Assembly (NCBI GenBank): GCA_019916065.1
Contig: CM034233.1
Span: 41,766,862 to 41,830,861 of the forward strand
Direction of reading: 5' to 3'
From: Vitellaria paradoxa
Taxonomy: Eukaryota; Streptophyta; Magnoliopsida; Ericales; Sapotaceae
Length of the DNA stretch: 64,000 nucleotides
In this document: piece by piece, positions 51,961 through 63,172 of the stretch
How the letters are laid out: each line of letters starts with the position of its first letter
How positions within the stretch are numbered: position 1 is the stretch's first letter
The notes under the pieces: model-generated
Database searches by the model: none
What the model was told of the DNA's origin: nothing
What the model saw: the letters and a program-made list of their open reading frames with translations, nothing else
Position numbers and translations under genes: made by a program

Positions 51961-52147
51961 TTTTTTGCTTTTTTGGATAACTCGGAACCCTCATTGGTTT
52001 ACTGTAGCTCTCAACGAACCACGTAATCGATGGATAAATTGGGGAGTATATGCTACCCCTCATGTAAACCCTACTTCAGTCAGGAATCAAACCTGTGTGG
52101 TTTCTATTTGGAGCATACCCACAAGCCACTCGGGCTAAACTCAGGAG
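51961..52147 (-). mobile_element. tRNA-derived SINE, about 185 bp
   Basis: On the minus strand it starts near 52147 with a pol III A-box TAGCCCGAGTGG (52137-52126) and, 32 bp further on, a B-box GGTTTGATTCC (52093-52083). It ends in AAAAAAGCAAAAAAA. Flanks GGACATGTATATT (about 51949-51961) and GGACACGCATATT (52152-52164) look like a diverged TSD, which also explains why the host peptide GH(V/A)Y appears twice. No other copy seen in the window. Confidence 0.75.
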
Positions 52148-52549
52148 GCTTGGACACGCATATTATTGCTATCTTGTAATACCCAGGACTTTTGTATTAA
52201 CACAAATATATGATTTTGGATGCAATTTGGAAGTTATGGTACGTTAATTTAGTGGAATGGATCATTAATGGTGCTTTAGAGTTTGGGACTTTGAAAGAGA
52301 TAAGCCAAATACCTTATAGTTGGCATTTTAGCCAAGTGTAGGGAAAAGGACACCTTGGGCGCACAAGGCATGGGGCGCCCAAGGTCTTGGGTGCACAAGG
52401 TCATGGTCGCCCAAAGTATAGCAGAATTGACTGGTATGGAGTATTATGAAAGATACAGCCAAGCCTCACCCCTATACACCTATATTAGGGGTAAGGGGAT
52501 GGAAAAATTTGGAAGGCACTGTGGAGGGATTAAAATATTATCAAATATA

Positions 52550-52680
52550 TATATATATATATATATAAATGTGTATGATGCAAGAGAGAGAGAGAGAAAT
52601 GTTGGCTTGAAAGAGTATATATATATATAAATGTGTATGATGCAAGAGAGAGAGAGAGAGAAATGTTGGCTTGAAAGAGG
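52550..52680 (+). repeat. Duplicated (TA)n-(GA)n block in the solo LTR
   Basis: The block TATATAAATGTGTATGATGC followed by (GA)n, then AATGTTGGCTTGAAAGAG, occurs twice (about 52556-52612 and 52618-52679). The TATATAAA motif could act as the LTR TATA box. Confidence 0.8.
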
Positions 52681-53269
52681 GTGACCGGGAGAGGAAGAAG
52701 GAAGAAGAAACAAAGGGAACCCAGTGAAGGTTTGTATGGTAAGTGTCTTTAACCCCAACCAAAATCAAATTAACCTTGCAAGGATGCAATTAAGCACTCA
52801 AGGAACCTATCTATGTGATTTGTTTGTTGTCAAGATCAAAGGGTGAAAAGATTGAATCTTTCAAGTTTGGAAGCTTGAAATCGGGAGGAGACCACCTCTT
52901 ATTCTTCTTCTTTATTTCAACTTGAGGTAGGGATTTTATGCTCATTCTTGCATATATGATGTGTAACAAGATCTAGAACAATATTTGGGTAACCATTGCA
53001 AGATTTGATTTCATTTATGGAAGAAAATTAGGGTTATACACACATGTATAGGTAGAGAAAAAGGTAAGGATGTTTGGTCCATAACTTGGCCCATAGTCAA
53101 TGAAAACTCAAATGGTTGGTTTCCTTTAATGCTTATAAGACTTGTAGAGATGTTATGAACATGAAACTTTAGGTATTTTAACTTAAAGTTGGTAAATTTG
53201 AGGTTCTAAGTGTGGAAAACCAAGAAACCAGAAAATAGAGGATGAGACCCGTAACTTGGACCAAGCTGT

Positions 53270-53415
53270 AGGCGCACAAAGGAGACACAGTCGGGCGCCC
53301 AAGCCTCTTGGGCGCACAAAGTGTTGGACACCCAAGCCCCTTGGGTGCACAAGGTGTTAGGTGCCCAAGCCCCTTGGGTGCACAAGGTGTTGGGCGCCCA
53401 AGCCCCTTGGGCGCA
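53270..53415 (+). repeat. 35-bp tandem repeat in the solo LTR
   Basis: About four units of CTTGGG(C/T)GCACAA-G-TGTT-G-(C/A)-CCCAAGCCCC. Each contains the inverted pair CTTGGG / CCCAAG. Related paired motifs occur at 52353-52416. The minus-strand ORF over it encodes only a QGAWAPNTLC repeat. Confidence 0.85.
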
Positions 53416-55084
53416 CGGTTGAGTGTCAGGTTGGGTGCCCACCGAGCTTAGGTTATTTTCTTGACTTTGCTTAGTTTGGCTTCCTATCTTGGGCTTATGA
53501 AAGAGTTGGTAATATGTTTTCACATGAAACTTTTATTTGATTAATTGCATGGATTAGGAAAGGGAATGTGCTCTAAAAAGTGATTAAGGATTGATTATCT
53601 TAAGCTACTGGGAATTAAGTCGTAAGGGTGAATGAATGTTACTTTGAATAAATTGAATTGGAAGGTTGCTTTGACATAAGAGTCTTAATCAAGTAGAATT
53701 GTGAATATGTCTTGATGTAAATTAAATGTTGAGATATATGAACTTGTGATAATAAAATGTGACTTGGCAAAGAGACTCATGTTCATAATGTTGAAGTAAT
53801 ATTGAATGTTTAACGATGTTTGATTAATGTTGATAGGTGATGAATTTTGAGATGGACTGAAAAGTGAATATATGATTGAAAGAAATTGAAATGTGAACTT
53901 TTGTTTGTAAGTGATGGAAATCAAATGAAGCTTGGGTTAAATGAAATGAAGTGATGAAATGAGTTGTGTTCCATGATGAAATGGAAGGTGGTTGTATGTG
54001 TTGGAAAGTTTATGGTGATGAATGTGAATTGTGATTAAAGAATATTGAATGTGATGAATGATTAGTTGTGTCCCGGGGCCATGGTGGGGTGCGAAAATAG
54101 GAAGGGTCGTGAGATTACCCTCGGGTCGAAAAACCCGAAACCTGCGTAGGGTTTGGTGTCAATGCGAGTGGGTTAGTAGCCCACAACATTGTGTAAGTTT
54201 TGGCTTCTCGTGGCCCTGGACGATGATCCTAAACAACGACGTCGGTTTATTATTTCCGTTGGGTATTGACATAAAAGACGATACTGTGGATGCACCTAAC
54301 CCCCGATGACTTCTGTAGATATGGCAATGTGATTGAATGATGAATAAGTGAAAATGTGGATGTGGAGATGTGATGGAATGATGAATAGGTGCTAATATGA
54401 ATATGGTTGTGTGACTGAATGTTGAATATGTGATAATGTGATATAGAACATGATTGGATATAAACTTGGGAAAATTAATAATTAAAAATAATTGGATTTG
54501 AATACAACACTATGATGTTATTGAAGGACGATAAATACTTACATAAATTGAAAACTAATTAATATTAATAAATTGTTATGGTATATAGAAAGATGTTGGT
54601 GTATCTATGCATATATATACATTGGTATGTATGTGTTGATTACATACCATATATGTTTGTTTGAGGCATCGTGGGCACAAGTGGACCCGTGTTTACGTCC
54701 CTATAGATTTTGATGCAAGAACAGGTTACATCAATCAGGTGGATTGATGGGGTTGAATTAGGAGTGCTTATGGATGAGCCTTCTAAACTTAGCAAAACTT
54801 TTGGTTATTTAGTTTTGTTTTATTTGAAATTGTAATATTGTACATTGAGGACTTATTCGATTTGGTTGTAAGGGCCCTAAGGCCTAAGTTATGTATTAAT
54901 AGGAGGAATGTTGGAAGTTTGTGACTTGACTATAGCCAAGGTTAAATTTAGGTTATCTTATCTTATGTTTGGGCTCGCTTAGAGGTTTTTGTATTGCTCT
55001 GATCATGGGATGGTTACATTAGTGTATGTTATGTGTGTTTATCACTCACCCATCGGGTCGCGAGATCTGAGGCGTGACATATCT

Positions 55085-55980
55085 TGATGGTTATCTAGGG
55101 TATAACCAAATAGAGTTTTTCTTGGAGGATTAAGCTAAAACTTCTTTTACTTATCCCTTTGGCACTTTTGCATATAAGAGAATGCCCTTTAGCCTATGTA
55201 ACGCACCAGCCACCTTTCAACGTTGCGTGATAAGTACTTTTTATGAAATGGTGGAAGACATCATAAAGGTATTTATGGATGATTTCTCAGTCTATGGTGA
55301 CTCTTATAAGCAGTGTCTAGAGAACTTGGACTAAGTGCTGACACGTTGTGAAGAGTAAAACCTTGTGCTGAGCTGGGAAAAGTTAATTACCAAAAAAAAA
55401 AATTAATAATAATAACTAGGAAAAGTGTCATTATATGCTAGCACAAGGTATCATTCAAGGACACATAGTTTTGAAATCGGGAATCTAAGTTGATCAGGCT
55501 AAAGTTAAGTTGATTCAGAAGCTTCCTACTCTACGCAATGTCAAGGATATTCATTCATCCTTAGGGCACACCGATTTTTACTGATGTTGTATCTAATCCT
55601 TTAACACCATTTCAAAGCTGATGTGCCATTGTTAACAGAAGATGTACCATTTGAGTGGCATAACAGTGCCAAGAAGCATTTGACAACCTAAAGGGTTGCC
55701 TAACTACAATACCCATTTTGCAATCGCCTAATTGGTCACTACCCTCTGAATTAATGTGCGATGCCAGTGACCATGCTATTGGTGTTGTGTTATGCCAAAG
55801 GAAGGATAAGAAGGTACACGTTATCTACTATGCTAGTAAAACCTTGAACAGTGCCCAAAAGAATTACTTAGTGACTGAAAAGGAACTTCTAGCAATCGTC
55901 TTTGCACTAGAGAAATTCTATTCTTATTTGATAGGGTCAACAGTCATCATGTTCACAAATGATTCTACATTAAAGTACTT
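55085..55980 (+). pseudogene. Athila D RT C-terminus and RNase H
   Basis: LDGYLGYNQIE, FTYPFGTFAYKRMPFSLCNAPATFQRCVIS, catalytic KVFMDDFSVYGDS, a 35-bp micro-LINE at 55383-55417, then QGIIQGHIV and the RNase H part ELMCDASDHAIGVVLCQRKDKKVHVIYYASKTLN, VTEKELLAIVFALEKF. It ends abruptly at LKYL (about 55978) in a poly(T) GGGTAAG junction, and the integrase is lost. Confidence 0.85.
55383..55417 (+). mobile_element. Micro-LINE insertion (35 bp)
   Basis: TAATTACC followed by an A-run and AATAATAATA, flanked by GGAAAAGT (55375-55382 and 55418-55425). Removing it restores the RT motif around WEKCH. TTAATTACC-poly(A) matches the 3' end of the LINE ending at 33985. Confidence 0.75.
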
Positions 55981-56276
55981 GTTTTTTTTTTGGGTAAGTC
56001 GTTGATTACACTTGAAAAGTGTAATTACAAGCTCCTTAATTTAACACTTAGCAATGCATTTGAATAAATAGAGTTGAAGTTTTATTGTTATTTTGTCACT
56101 TATGCTCCTATCTTTTTAATTGCAGGAAAAAGGGCAAAGAGGTTGAAGTTTATAGTTGTGGGAATGACCTAGAGGATGAAAAAAAAGTCATGGTTCAAAC
56201 TTCACTTTGGATGGTTAAGACTAGCCCAAAGACCTAAAGTGAAGGAGGAAGAGAAGCAACACAAAACACACTTGGT

Positions 56277-56385
56277 GGTCCGGACCCCCAGATGGTCCGG
56301 ACCACAATAAGATAACTCGGCCAAGAATTGGAGAAAGACCATTCTGTGGTCCGGACCCCCTCCCCAGACGGTTCGGACCACTGTG
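56277..56385. repeat. Paired TGGTCCGGACC motifs in Athila E LTR
   Basis: GGTGGTCCGGACC...GGTCCGGACCAC at 56275-56308 and TGTGGTCCGGACC...GGTTCGGACCAC at 56344-56382. Each pair can form a hairpin. They lie 50-160 bp upstream of the TATA box. Confidence 0.8.
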
Positions 56386-56433
56386 TATCCAGAGGTGCGA
56401 CTTTGAAACACATCTTCTAGGGTTTCTTTGCAA

Positions 56434-56442
56434 TATAAAAGG
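56434..56442 (+). promoter_or_regulatory. Probable TATA box of Athila E LTR
   Basis: TATAAAAGG within an otherwise GC-neutral stretch, followed about 40 bp later by a plausible transcription start region. Confidence 0.6.
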
Positions 56443-57494
56443 ACTTTATATGCAGCCGTGCAGGAGAGAACCCTTTTTTCATAATTCTTCAGATACTTTG
56501 AGAGTTAGATTAGTTTTTAGATTAGTTTTGAGAGCGTTTTGTTATTCTTAAAGATTGTTCATGGACGCCTTGGAAGCTCTTTTATTCTGCGTAGCTGTGA
56601 TATTTCATTATTTTCTCTCCGAACAATTTACATTGTAAGTTTTATTTCAATTCGTTCCTTAATCTTATGTTTCGTTTGTTTCAATCAATATATCAAATGT
56701 TTGAATTTGTATTTATTGCTTTCATTTTGTTTAAAATGGTTATAGCGAATCAAGAAATGGTAGTTCATGAAAACACCTTGGGATGTTTGTAGTCCCTTCG
56801 TATAGGTTGTGAAACTTCATTCGAAGGGATCTACTCAATCTAAACTTATTTTAACTTGTTTCGAAGACATTTGAAACCAAAAATTCTTAACTATATTCAT
56901 TTCAAATCACTGGTATGAGTTCTTGATTATAACTGTTTAAACACTTTCGAATAAGATTGAAAATAAGAATTAAATTCACATCTACTTTCGTTTGTTTGAA
57001 AAACTTTTGAAAACAAAAGTCTTTAATCATATTCGTTTGAAATATGACCTTTGATTTAAACATTCTTAACACTTTTCGAACTAAACCCTAATCTAGATTT
57101 GAATCTAAACATCTCAAGGTGAAGTAGTGAACTACCCGGACTTGAAGTTGAATCAAGAACCTAGTTCATATTAAATTTGCAATTCGATTTAATTTTCATC
57201 ATACTTACTTTACCTTGAAATTTAAAGTAGTGTTTTTAAATTTAGTTGAATTTCTCGAGATATTGCTTAGTTCATTAAAAACCTTGAATTCTTAAGTTTA
57301 TTAGTTTAGTTACTTTAAAATAGAATTCCAAACCTAACTTGAAATTAAATTTAGAATTTCCTTCATAACCTAGAAACTAAATAACATTAGGCTCCCTGTG
57401 AATTTAACCTCGGACTCACCGAGTTTAAAACTATGATTGCCCTCTTGCACTTGAGAGGTAGAACCCAAACACTTTTTAGGGTCGGTCAAGTTTT

Positions 57495-57512
57495 TGGCGC
57501 CGTTGCCAGGGA
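57495..57512 (+). promoter_or_regulatory. Primer binding site of Athila E (tRNA-Asp type)
   Basis: TGGCGCCGTTGCCAGGGA, one mismatch to the complement of the tRNA-Asp 3' end. Best-preserved PBS together with element A. Confidence 0.9.
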
Positions 57513-57597
57513 GCCAAAATTTAGTTTTTAGGTTATTTTTAATTTTTTTTTTTTAGTAAGTTTACTCTTTCAAAAATAAATATTTTATTTTGAAATG

Positions 57598-59300
57598 CAT
57601 GCAACTTAGATCAAGTAGGGTAATTGTAGTAGAACCTGAGTTAGAAGACCCTTCCTATCGTCCTGAATCTTTTTCCACAAATTCATATTCCACAGTCTAA
57701 CTTACCAACTCATCCTTTCACTCAATGGTTGATTTAAGAGGGGAAGGTAGTGAACATGGGGATAATGAACCCCAAGAGGTTTTGGGCTTTGTCCCATTGA
57801 AAGAGTGTCTTAATCCTGTGAGGCAATCTACACGTTCATGCATGGTCTTACCTTTAAATAGGGGAAACTTTATTGTTAGACCAGGAATTATTCAACTTTT
57901 GCCTACTTTCCATGGTTTAGAATCTGAAAATCCTTATAACCACCTTAAAGAGTTCGAGAAAGTTAGTAACACTTGTGTAGAGCATAATGCTAATGAGGAT
58001 GTAGTACGTCTTCAACTTTTTCCATTCTCCCTTAAGGACAAAGCTAAGTCTTGGCTTTATTCCCTTCGTTCGCGTTCTATTGGAATGTGGCGTGAAATGC
58101 AAATGGAGTTTTTAAAGAAATATATCCCAACCCAGAAAACTCAGCATTATAAGCGACAGATTACCACCTTTTCATGCAAACCTAATGAAAACTTCTGTCA
58201 AGCCTGGGAAAGGTTCAAGGACCTTTTAATGGCTTACCCGCACCATGGATTTGAGCTATGGAGAATAGTGAGCATATTTCATGAATCTTTGACTCCCAGT
58301 CTTAAGCAACTAGTATCTACTATGTGCAATGGTACTTTGTTCGATAAGACGGCGGAGGAGGCTATGGATTTCTTCGATATGGTAGCCGAGGATTCCAATG
58401 ATTAGAAAATAGGACCTCCTTCATCTTCTGAGCATAGGAATCCCGTACCTAGTGGTCAGTTGACGTTAAGTGAAAGTGATGATTTGAGAGCTCGAATAGC
58501 TGCATTGCAACATAAGTTAGAGTCTCTTGAGCTTAAGCAGAAGGAGAACTTGGTTGAAGCTCAAATGATATGTAGGGCATGTGACCAAGTGGGGCATGAT
58601 CTTAACTCGTGTCCCGATGTTCCTTTACTTAAAGAGATTGCTTACGGTCAGGCTTATATTAACAACTCCCAATACCGACCATTTCAAAATAGGCGCCAAG
58701 GTAATATCTCTTACCCACAAGGGGGGAGTGTCAAGTACCAAGGGGGAAATCAACCTTCTAATGCTTATTCCCCAGGGTGGAAGAATCCTCCTGGTTTTCA
58801 GAGTCAACCATTCTAACCTCCTCCCTTACCACCACCCCAATACCAACAGCCCAATCCCATAACATTCCAACCCACTCAGAAGAGATCTATTGAAGATACT
58901 CTTTATCAATTCATACAACATCAAATGAGCATCAACGATAACTTGAATCGAGGCTTAGATGACCTTAGAGGACAGTTTTCTAAGATGACACAAGTTATGA
59001 ATACCCTTCAAAGTGGCATGCTCCTTTCACAAACCATCCCAAACCCGACAGGTCAAGCGAACCTTGCTGAGTCCTCTACTTCAGGTAACACCTCACGTGA
59101 ACAAGTGCAATCTATTACCACTTTGAGAAGTGGTAAAGTCATTCACAAACCTGATGATCCTAAAGTTAATACGCCAAGTGCTACATTAGAAACTAGAGGT
59201 AATAAGAAGGGATAAGAGTCAAGTGAAGTAGAATATGAAAAAGAAAAAGAAAGAGAAACCAAAAATAAGGAAAGGCAACAAGTTTAGAGCAAGAAAGGTG
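57598..59300 (+). pseudogene. Athila E gag
   Basis: A short leader peptide (ATG 57598, MQLRSSRVIVVEPELEDPS) precedes the main ORF from 57725 (MVDLRGEGSEHG). The capsid region contains IQLLPTFHGLESENPYNHL, VRLQLFPFSLKDKAKSWLYSL, MEFLKKYIPTQKTQHYKRQI, YPHHGFELWR and MDFFDMVAEDSND. A TAG replaces the conserved Trp at 58403. The CCHC knuckle CRACDQVGHDLNSCP (about 58572) and a Pro/Gln-rich tail follow, with further stops at 58814 and 59213. Nearly intact but not translatable as one protein. Confidence 0.9.
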
Positions 59301-59308
59301 ATAAAGAG

Positions 59309-60300
59309 GTGAAAGAAAAAGAATGGGAACTAGTTGTAGAAACGTCAGGCAAGCACAAAGAACAAGTAGATGAATATACTCCTAGACCACCTTTTCCTCA
59401 AAGGTTAGTAAAAGGTAAGAAAGAGATGTTGAATTATGAAATCTATGAAGTATTTAAACAAGTAAGAATCAACATTCCATTACTTGAAGCCATTAAGCAG
59501 AATCCCTCTTATGCTAAGTTTCTCAAGGATATGTGCACTGTGAAGAGGAAGCTCAATGTTAAGGAAAAAGTTTTCTTGACGAAACAAGTGAGTGCCATAA
59601 TCCAGCATGACACGTCTCCTAAGTATAAAGATCCTGGATGTCCAACCATTTCATGCATCATAGGGAATCACATTATTGATATAGCCCTACTTGACCTAGG
59701 TACTAGTGTCAACCTTATACCTTACACAGTTTACCAACAATTAGGATTAGGTGAGCTAAAGCCCACTAGGATAACTTTGCAATTGGCGGATCACTCAATG
59801 AAAATGCCTAGGGGTATAGTGGAAGATGTGTTAGTTCAAGTAGACAAATTCTACTTTCCCGCTGATTTCATAGTGTTGGACACCCAACCTATTCAAAATC
59901 CCTCCCATTCCATTTCGGTCATTCTAGGTAGACCATTCCTCGCTACCTCTAATGCTGTAATCAATTGTAGAAGTGGGGTTATGAAGCTATCTTTTGGGAA
60001 TATAACTGTTGAAATGAATGTTTTTAAGGTAGGGAAACAGATAGGAGAATATGAGGATGTTAGGGAAGTGGATGTGATTCATACTTTAAGTGAGGAGTAC
60101 TTTGAGAAAACCTATATTGAGGACCCTCTAGAACGAGCCTTAGTCAGAAGTGAAAGATGTGAAGATTTAGATGGAAAGCATTTAGTGGAAAGTGAAGAAG
60201 TGATAAGCGATAGAGAAGAGATTATGGCAATTAATAGTTGGGTACCGGTATTTGAATCTTTGAAACCATCATTAATTAAACCTAAGCCGTCAGTGGAATG
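59309..60300 (+). pseudogene. Athila E protease
   Basis: Open from 59309: TPRPPFPQRLVKGKKEML, EVFKQVRINIPLLEAIKQNPSYAKFLKDMC, then the aspartic protease-like active site LLDLGTSVNLIPYTVYQQL (about 59690; DLGT where DLGA is usual in this window), FYFPADFIVLD and VILGRPFLATSNAVINCRSG. It continues without a stop into RT. Confidence 0.88.
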
Positions 60301-61960
60301 CCCTCCGTGTCCTCCTAGGAAACCCCTACCTAGTGAACTGAAATATGCATTTCTAGGAGAGGGTGAGACATTCCTAGTGGTCATTTCTTTGAGGTTAGAC
60401 GAAGTTCAGGAGGAGAAGTTATTAGCAGTACTGAGTGCTCACCGTCAAGCCTTAGGATGGACTGTGGCTAATCTTCGAGGTATTAGTCCCTTAGTGTGTA
60501 CTCATCATATATACCTTGAAAATGATGCCAAACCAATTAGGCAAATGCAAAGAAGATTAAATCCCAGTATAAAAGAAGTGGTAAAAGGGGAAGTACTTAA
60601 ATTACTAGATGCAGGTATTATTTACCCCATATCTGATTCAAAGTGGGTAAGTCCCACTCAAGTGGTACCTAAAAAGTCCGGTGTTACTGTGGTAGAGAAT
60701 GAAAAAGGAGAATTAGTTCCGCAACGCACCCAAATTGGGTAGCATATGTGTATTAACTATAGGAGATTGAATGCAGTAACCCGAAAGGATCATTTCCCTC
60801 TTCCATTTCTAGATCAAGTGCTTGAAAAAGTAGCAGGAAAATCTTTTTATTGTTTCCTAGATGGCTATTCAGGGTATAATCAAGTAGAGATAGCATTAGA
60901 GGACCAAGAGAAAACCACATTTACATGCCCTTTTGGCACCTTTGCTTATAGACGAATGCCATTTAGACTATGTAATGCACCTGCTACCTTCCAAAGGTGT
61001 GTAATGAGCATCTTTAGTGATATGGTTGAGCGATTTTTAGAAGTTTTCATGGATGATTTCTCCGTATATGGGGACACATTCGATGAGTGCCTAACCAACC
61101 TTGAAAAGGTGCTAGTACGATGCGAGGAGAGTAATTTGGTGTTAAATTGGGAAAAGTACCATTTCATGGTGCAACAGGGAATTGTTTTGGGGCATATAGT
61201 GCCTGGTCGAGGAATCGAGGTAGATAAAGTGAAAGTAGAATTAATTCAAAACTTACCTACCCCTCGATGTGTGAATGATGTAAGATCGTTTCTTGGACAT
61301 GCTGGGTATTACCGGCGATTCATTCACTCCTTTAGTTCAATTGCTCATCCCTTATGCTCTTTATTGTCTAACGATATTCCATTTGATTGGACAACGTCAT
61401 GCCAAGAGGCATTTGATAGACTTAAACAATTACTCACCACTGCTCCTTTTGTGCAGAGCTCGGGTTGGTCTTTACCATTCGAGCTTATGTGTGATGCAAG
61501 TGACTTTGCAGTTGGTGTAGTCTTAGGGCAACGAAAAGAAGGTAAACCTTATGTTATTTACTACACTAGTAAGACCTTGAATGAAGCTCAAATCAACTAT
61601 ATGAGCTTCTAGCGGTAGTTTCGCCCTAGACAAGTTTAGGTCTTATTTGGTAGGTTCTCATGTTATAGTGTTCACGGACCATGCGGCCTTGAAATACCTC
61701 CTTTCCAAACAAGAGGCAAAACCCCGTCTGATTAGATGGATGCTCCTTCTCCAAGAGTTTGATTTAGAAATCAAGGACAAGAAGGGAGTCGAAAATGTGG
61801 TAGCTGACCATTTGTCTAGGCTACCCCATCATGTGTCTGACTCTAGTGACCTACCAATCAATGAGCACTTCCCTGACGAACATATCATGCAAATCAGCAC
61901 TAGTCAACCAATCCACTCTCCGTGGTATGCAGATATTGCTAACTTCTTAGTAACTGGGTA
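60301..61960 (+). pseudogene. Athila E reverse transcriptase and RNase H
   Basis: LGWTVANLRGISPLVCTHHIYLENDAKPIRQMQRRLN, SDSKWVSPTQVVPKKSGVT. A Trp-to-TAG stop at 60740 interrupts the segment before MCINYRRLNAVTRKDHFPLP. CFLDGYSGYNQVEIALEDQ, catalytic EVFMDDFSVYGDT, RSFLGHAGYYRRFI, ELMCDASDFAVGVVLGQRKEGK. A small deletion/frameshift at about 61600 removes part of the RNase H TTEKE motif. [39 protein letters not shown] and [10 protein letters not shown] follow. Stop at 61959. Confidence 0.9.
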
Positions 61961-63172
61961 GATGCCTTCACATTAGACAAAGATTGATAGAGGTAAGTTC
62001 TTACGTGACGTTTGTAATTTCTTTTGGGATGAACCTTACCTTGACAAGTATTGCCCAGATCAAATCATGAGACGATGCATTCCCGATAATGAAATTCATA
62101 GTATCATTGAGTTCTGTCACACTTTAGCCTGTGGAGGCCACTTCTCTTCAAAGAAAACTACCGCTAAAATTCTTCAATGCAGATTTTATTGGCCTTCCAT
62201 GTTTAAAGATGTGCATGACTATTGTTTGAGATGTGATCGTTGTCATAGGAGCCCTATCTAGACGTAATGAGATGCCTCAAAATCCCATAATCACTTTAGA
62301 AAATTTTGATTGTTGGGGGATAGATTTTATGGGCCCATTCCTTAAGTCGTTTGGCTTTGAATATAATTATGTGTCAAAGTGGGTAGAGGCCATGGCCACT
62401 CGCACCAATGACCACCGAGTAGTGGTCAAGTTCTTAAAAGAACATATCTTTTCTCGTTTTGGGATGCCTCGAGCAATCATTAGTGATGGAGGTAAGCATT
62501 TTTATAATAGACCAGTTGGCATCTTAATGCGTAAATATGGTGTGACACACAAAGTAGGAACTGCCTACCATCCACAAAATAGTGGCCAAGTTGAATTAGC
62601 AAATAGGGAGATCAAGAGTATTATTGAAAAGACCGTCAATCCCATTCGAAAAGATTGGTCTTTAAGATTAGTTGATGCATTGTGGGCATATCAGACGGCT
62701 TATAAAACCATTTTGGGTGCGTTTTCCTATCGTCTTGTTTATGGCAAGGCTTATCACTTACCCGTTGAGATGGAACATAGTGCTTATTGGGCCATCCGGC
62801 AATTTAATGAAAGTATAGATGATGCCGGTAAACTTAGAAAGTTTCAACTCAATGAGCTAGAGGAAGTGAGAAACGATGCTTTTGAAAATGCAAAACTTTC
62901 CAAGGCTAAGATGAAGGAATTACATGACAAGCACATTTGTAGGAAATCCTTCCACGTTGGCCAAAAAGTTTTGATGCATGATTCAAAGTTACATCTATTT
63001 CCGGGAAAACTTCGATCTAGGTGGTGTGGTCCATTCGTTATACTTTCCATCTCAGGACATGGTGTGTGTGAGGTTCACAACCCACGCAACAACACGTCTC
63101 AAACCTTATCTAGAAAATTTTGTGGCAGAAATTGAAACATGGGATCTTTTGAATCCCCCACTTTTGGAGTAA
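61961..63172 (+). pseudogene. Athila E integrase
   Basis: N-terminal zinc region EFCHTLACGGHF...CLRCDRCHR (62110-62250), then a frameshift at about 62255. The core is open from 62233: [12 protein letters not shown] (first Asp), [12 protein letters not shown] (second Asp), [14 protein letters not shown] (Glu), so the D,D-35-E triad is intact. About four residues are missing before YVSKWVEA. The C-terminal part has [30 protein letters not shown] frameshift near 63095 leads to the normal end [22 protein letters not shown], stop 63170. Confidence 0.9.

Larger units (their letters stand above)
52175..55079 (+). mobile_element. Solo LTR, 2905 bp, inserted in Athila D RT
   Basis: Begins TGTAATACCCAGGAC and ends GAGGCGTGACA. 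Perfect 5-bp TSD TATCT at 52170-52174 and 55080-55084. No PBS, PPT or internal domain inside, so it is a solo LTR from a gypsy-type element. The host RT frame resumes right after it (LDGYLGYNQIE). It contains a duplicated 60-bp block with (TA)n and (GA)n (52550-52680), a 35-bp tandem array (53275-53410) and a GC-rich region near 54060-54310 unlike the surrounding AT-rich DNA. Related to 29364-30687. Confidence 0.92.
55985..57488 (+). mobile_element. Athila E 5' LTR (left end approximate)
   Basis: The right end is fixed at GGTCA (57488), six bases before the PBS. It carries two pairs of TGGTCCGGACC motifs (56277-56385) just upstream of a TATA box (56434). The U5 landmark CTCCCTGTGAATTTAACCTCGGACTCACCGAG is shared with elements A, B and D. 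The left terminus near 55985 is unclear because it coincides with a poly(T) LINE-like junction. No gene. Confidence 0.7.

Noticed and set aside
53206..53523. 105-codon minus-strand ORF with QGAWAPNTLC repeats
   Set aside because: Translation of the 35-bp tandem repeat in a solo LTR. No evidence of a gene.
55978..56035. Antisense LINE 3' end at the D/E junction (poly(T), GGGTAAGTCG)
   Set aside because: Looks LINE-like, but no TSD can be found and element D does not resume afterwards, so the boundary remains undefined.
56202..56433. 69-70 codon minus-strand ORFs
   Set aside because: They cover the palindromic TGGTCCGGACC motifs in the LTR; no protein features.
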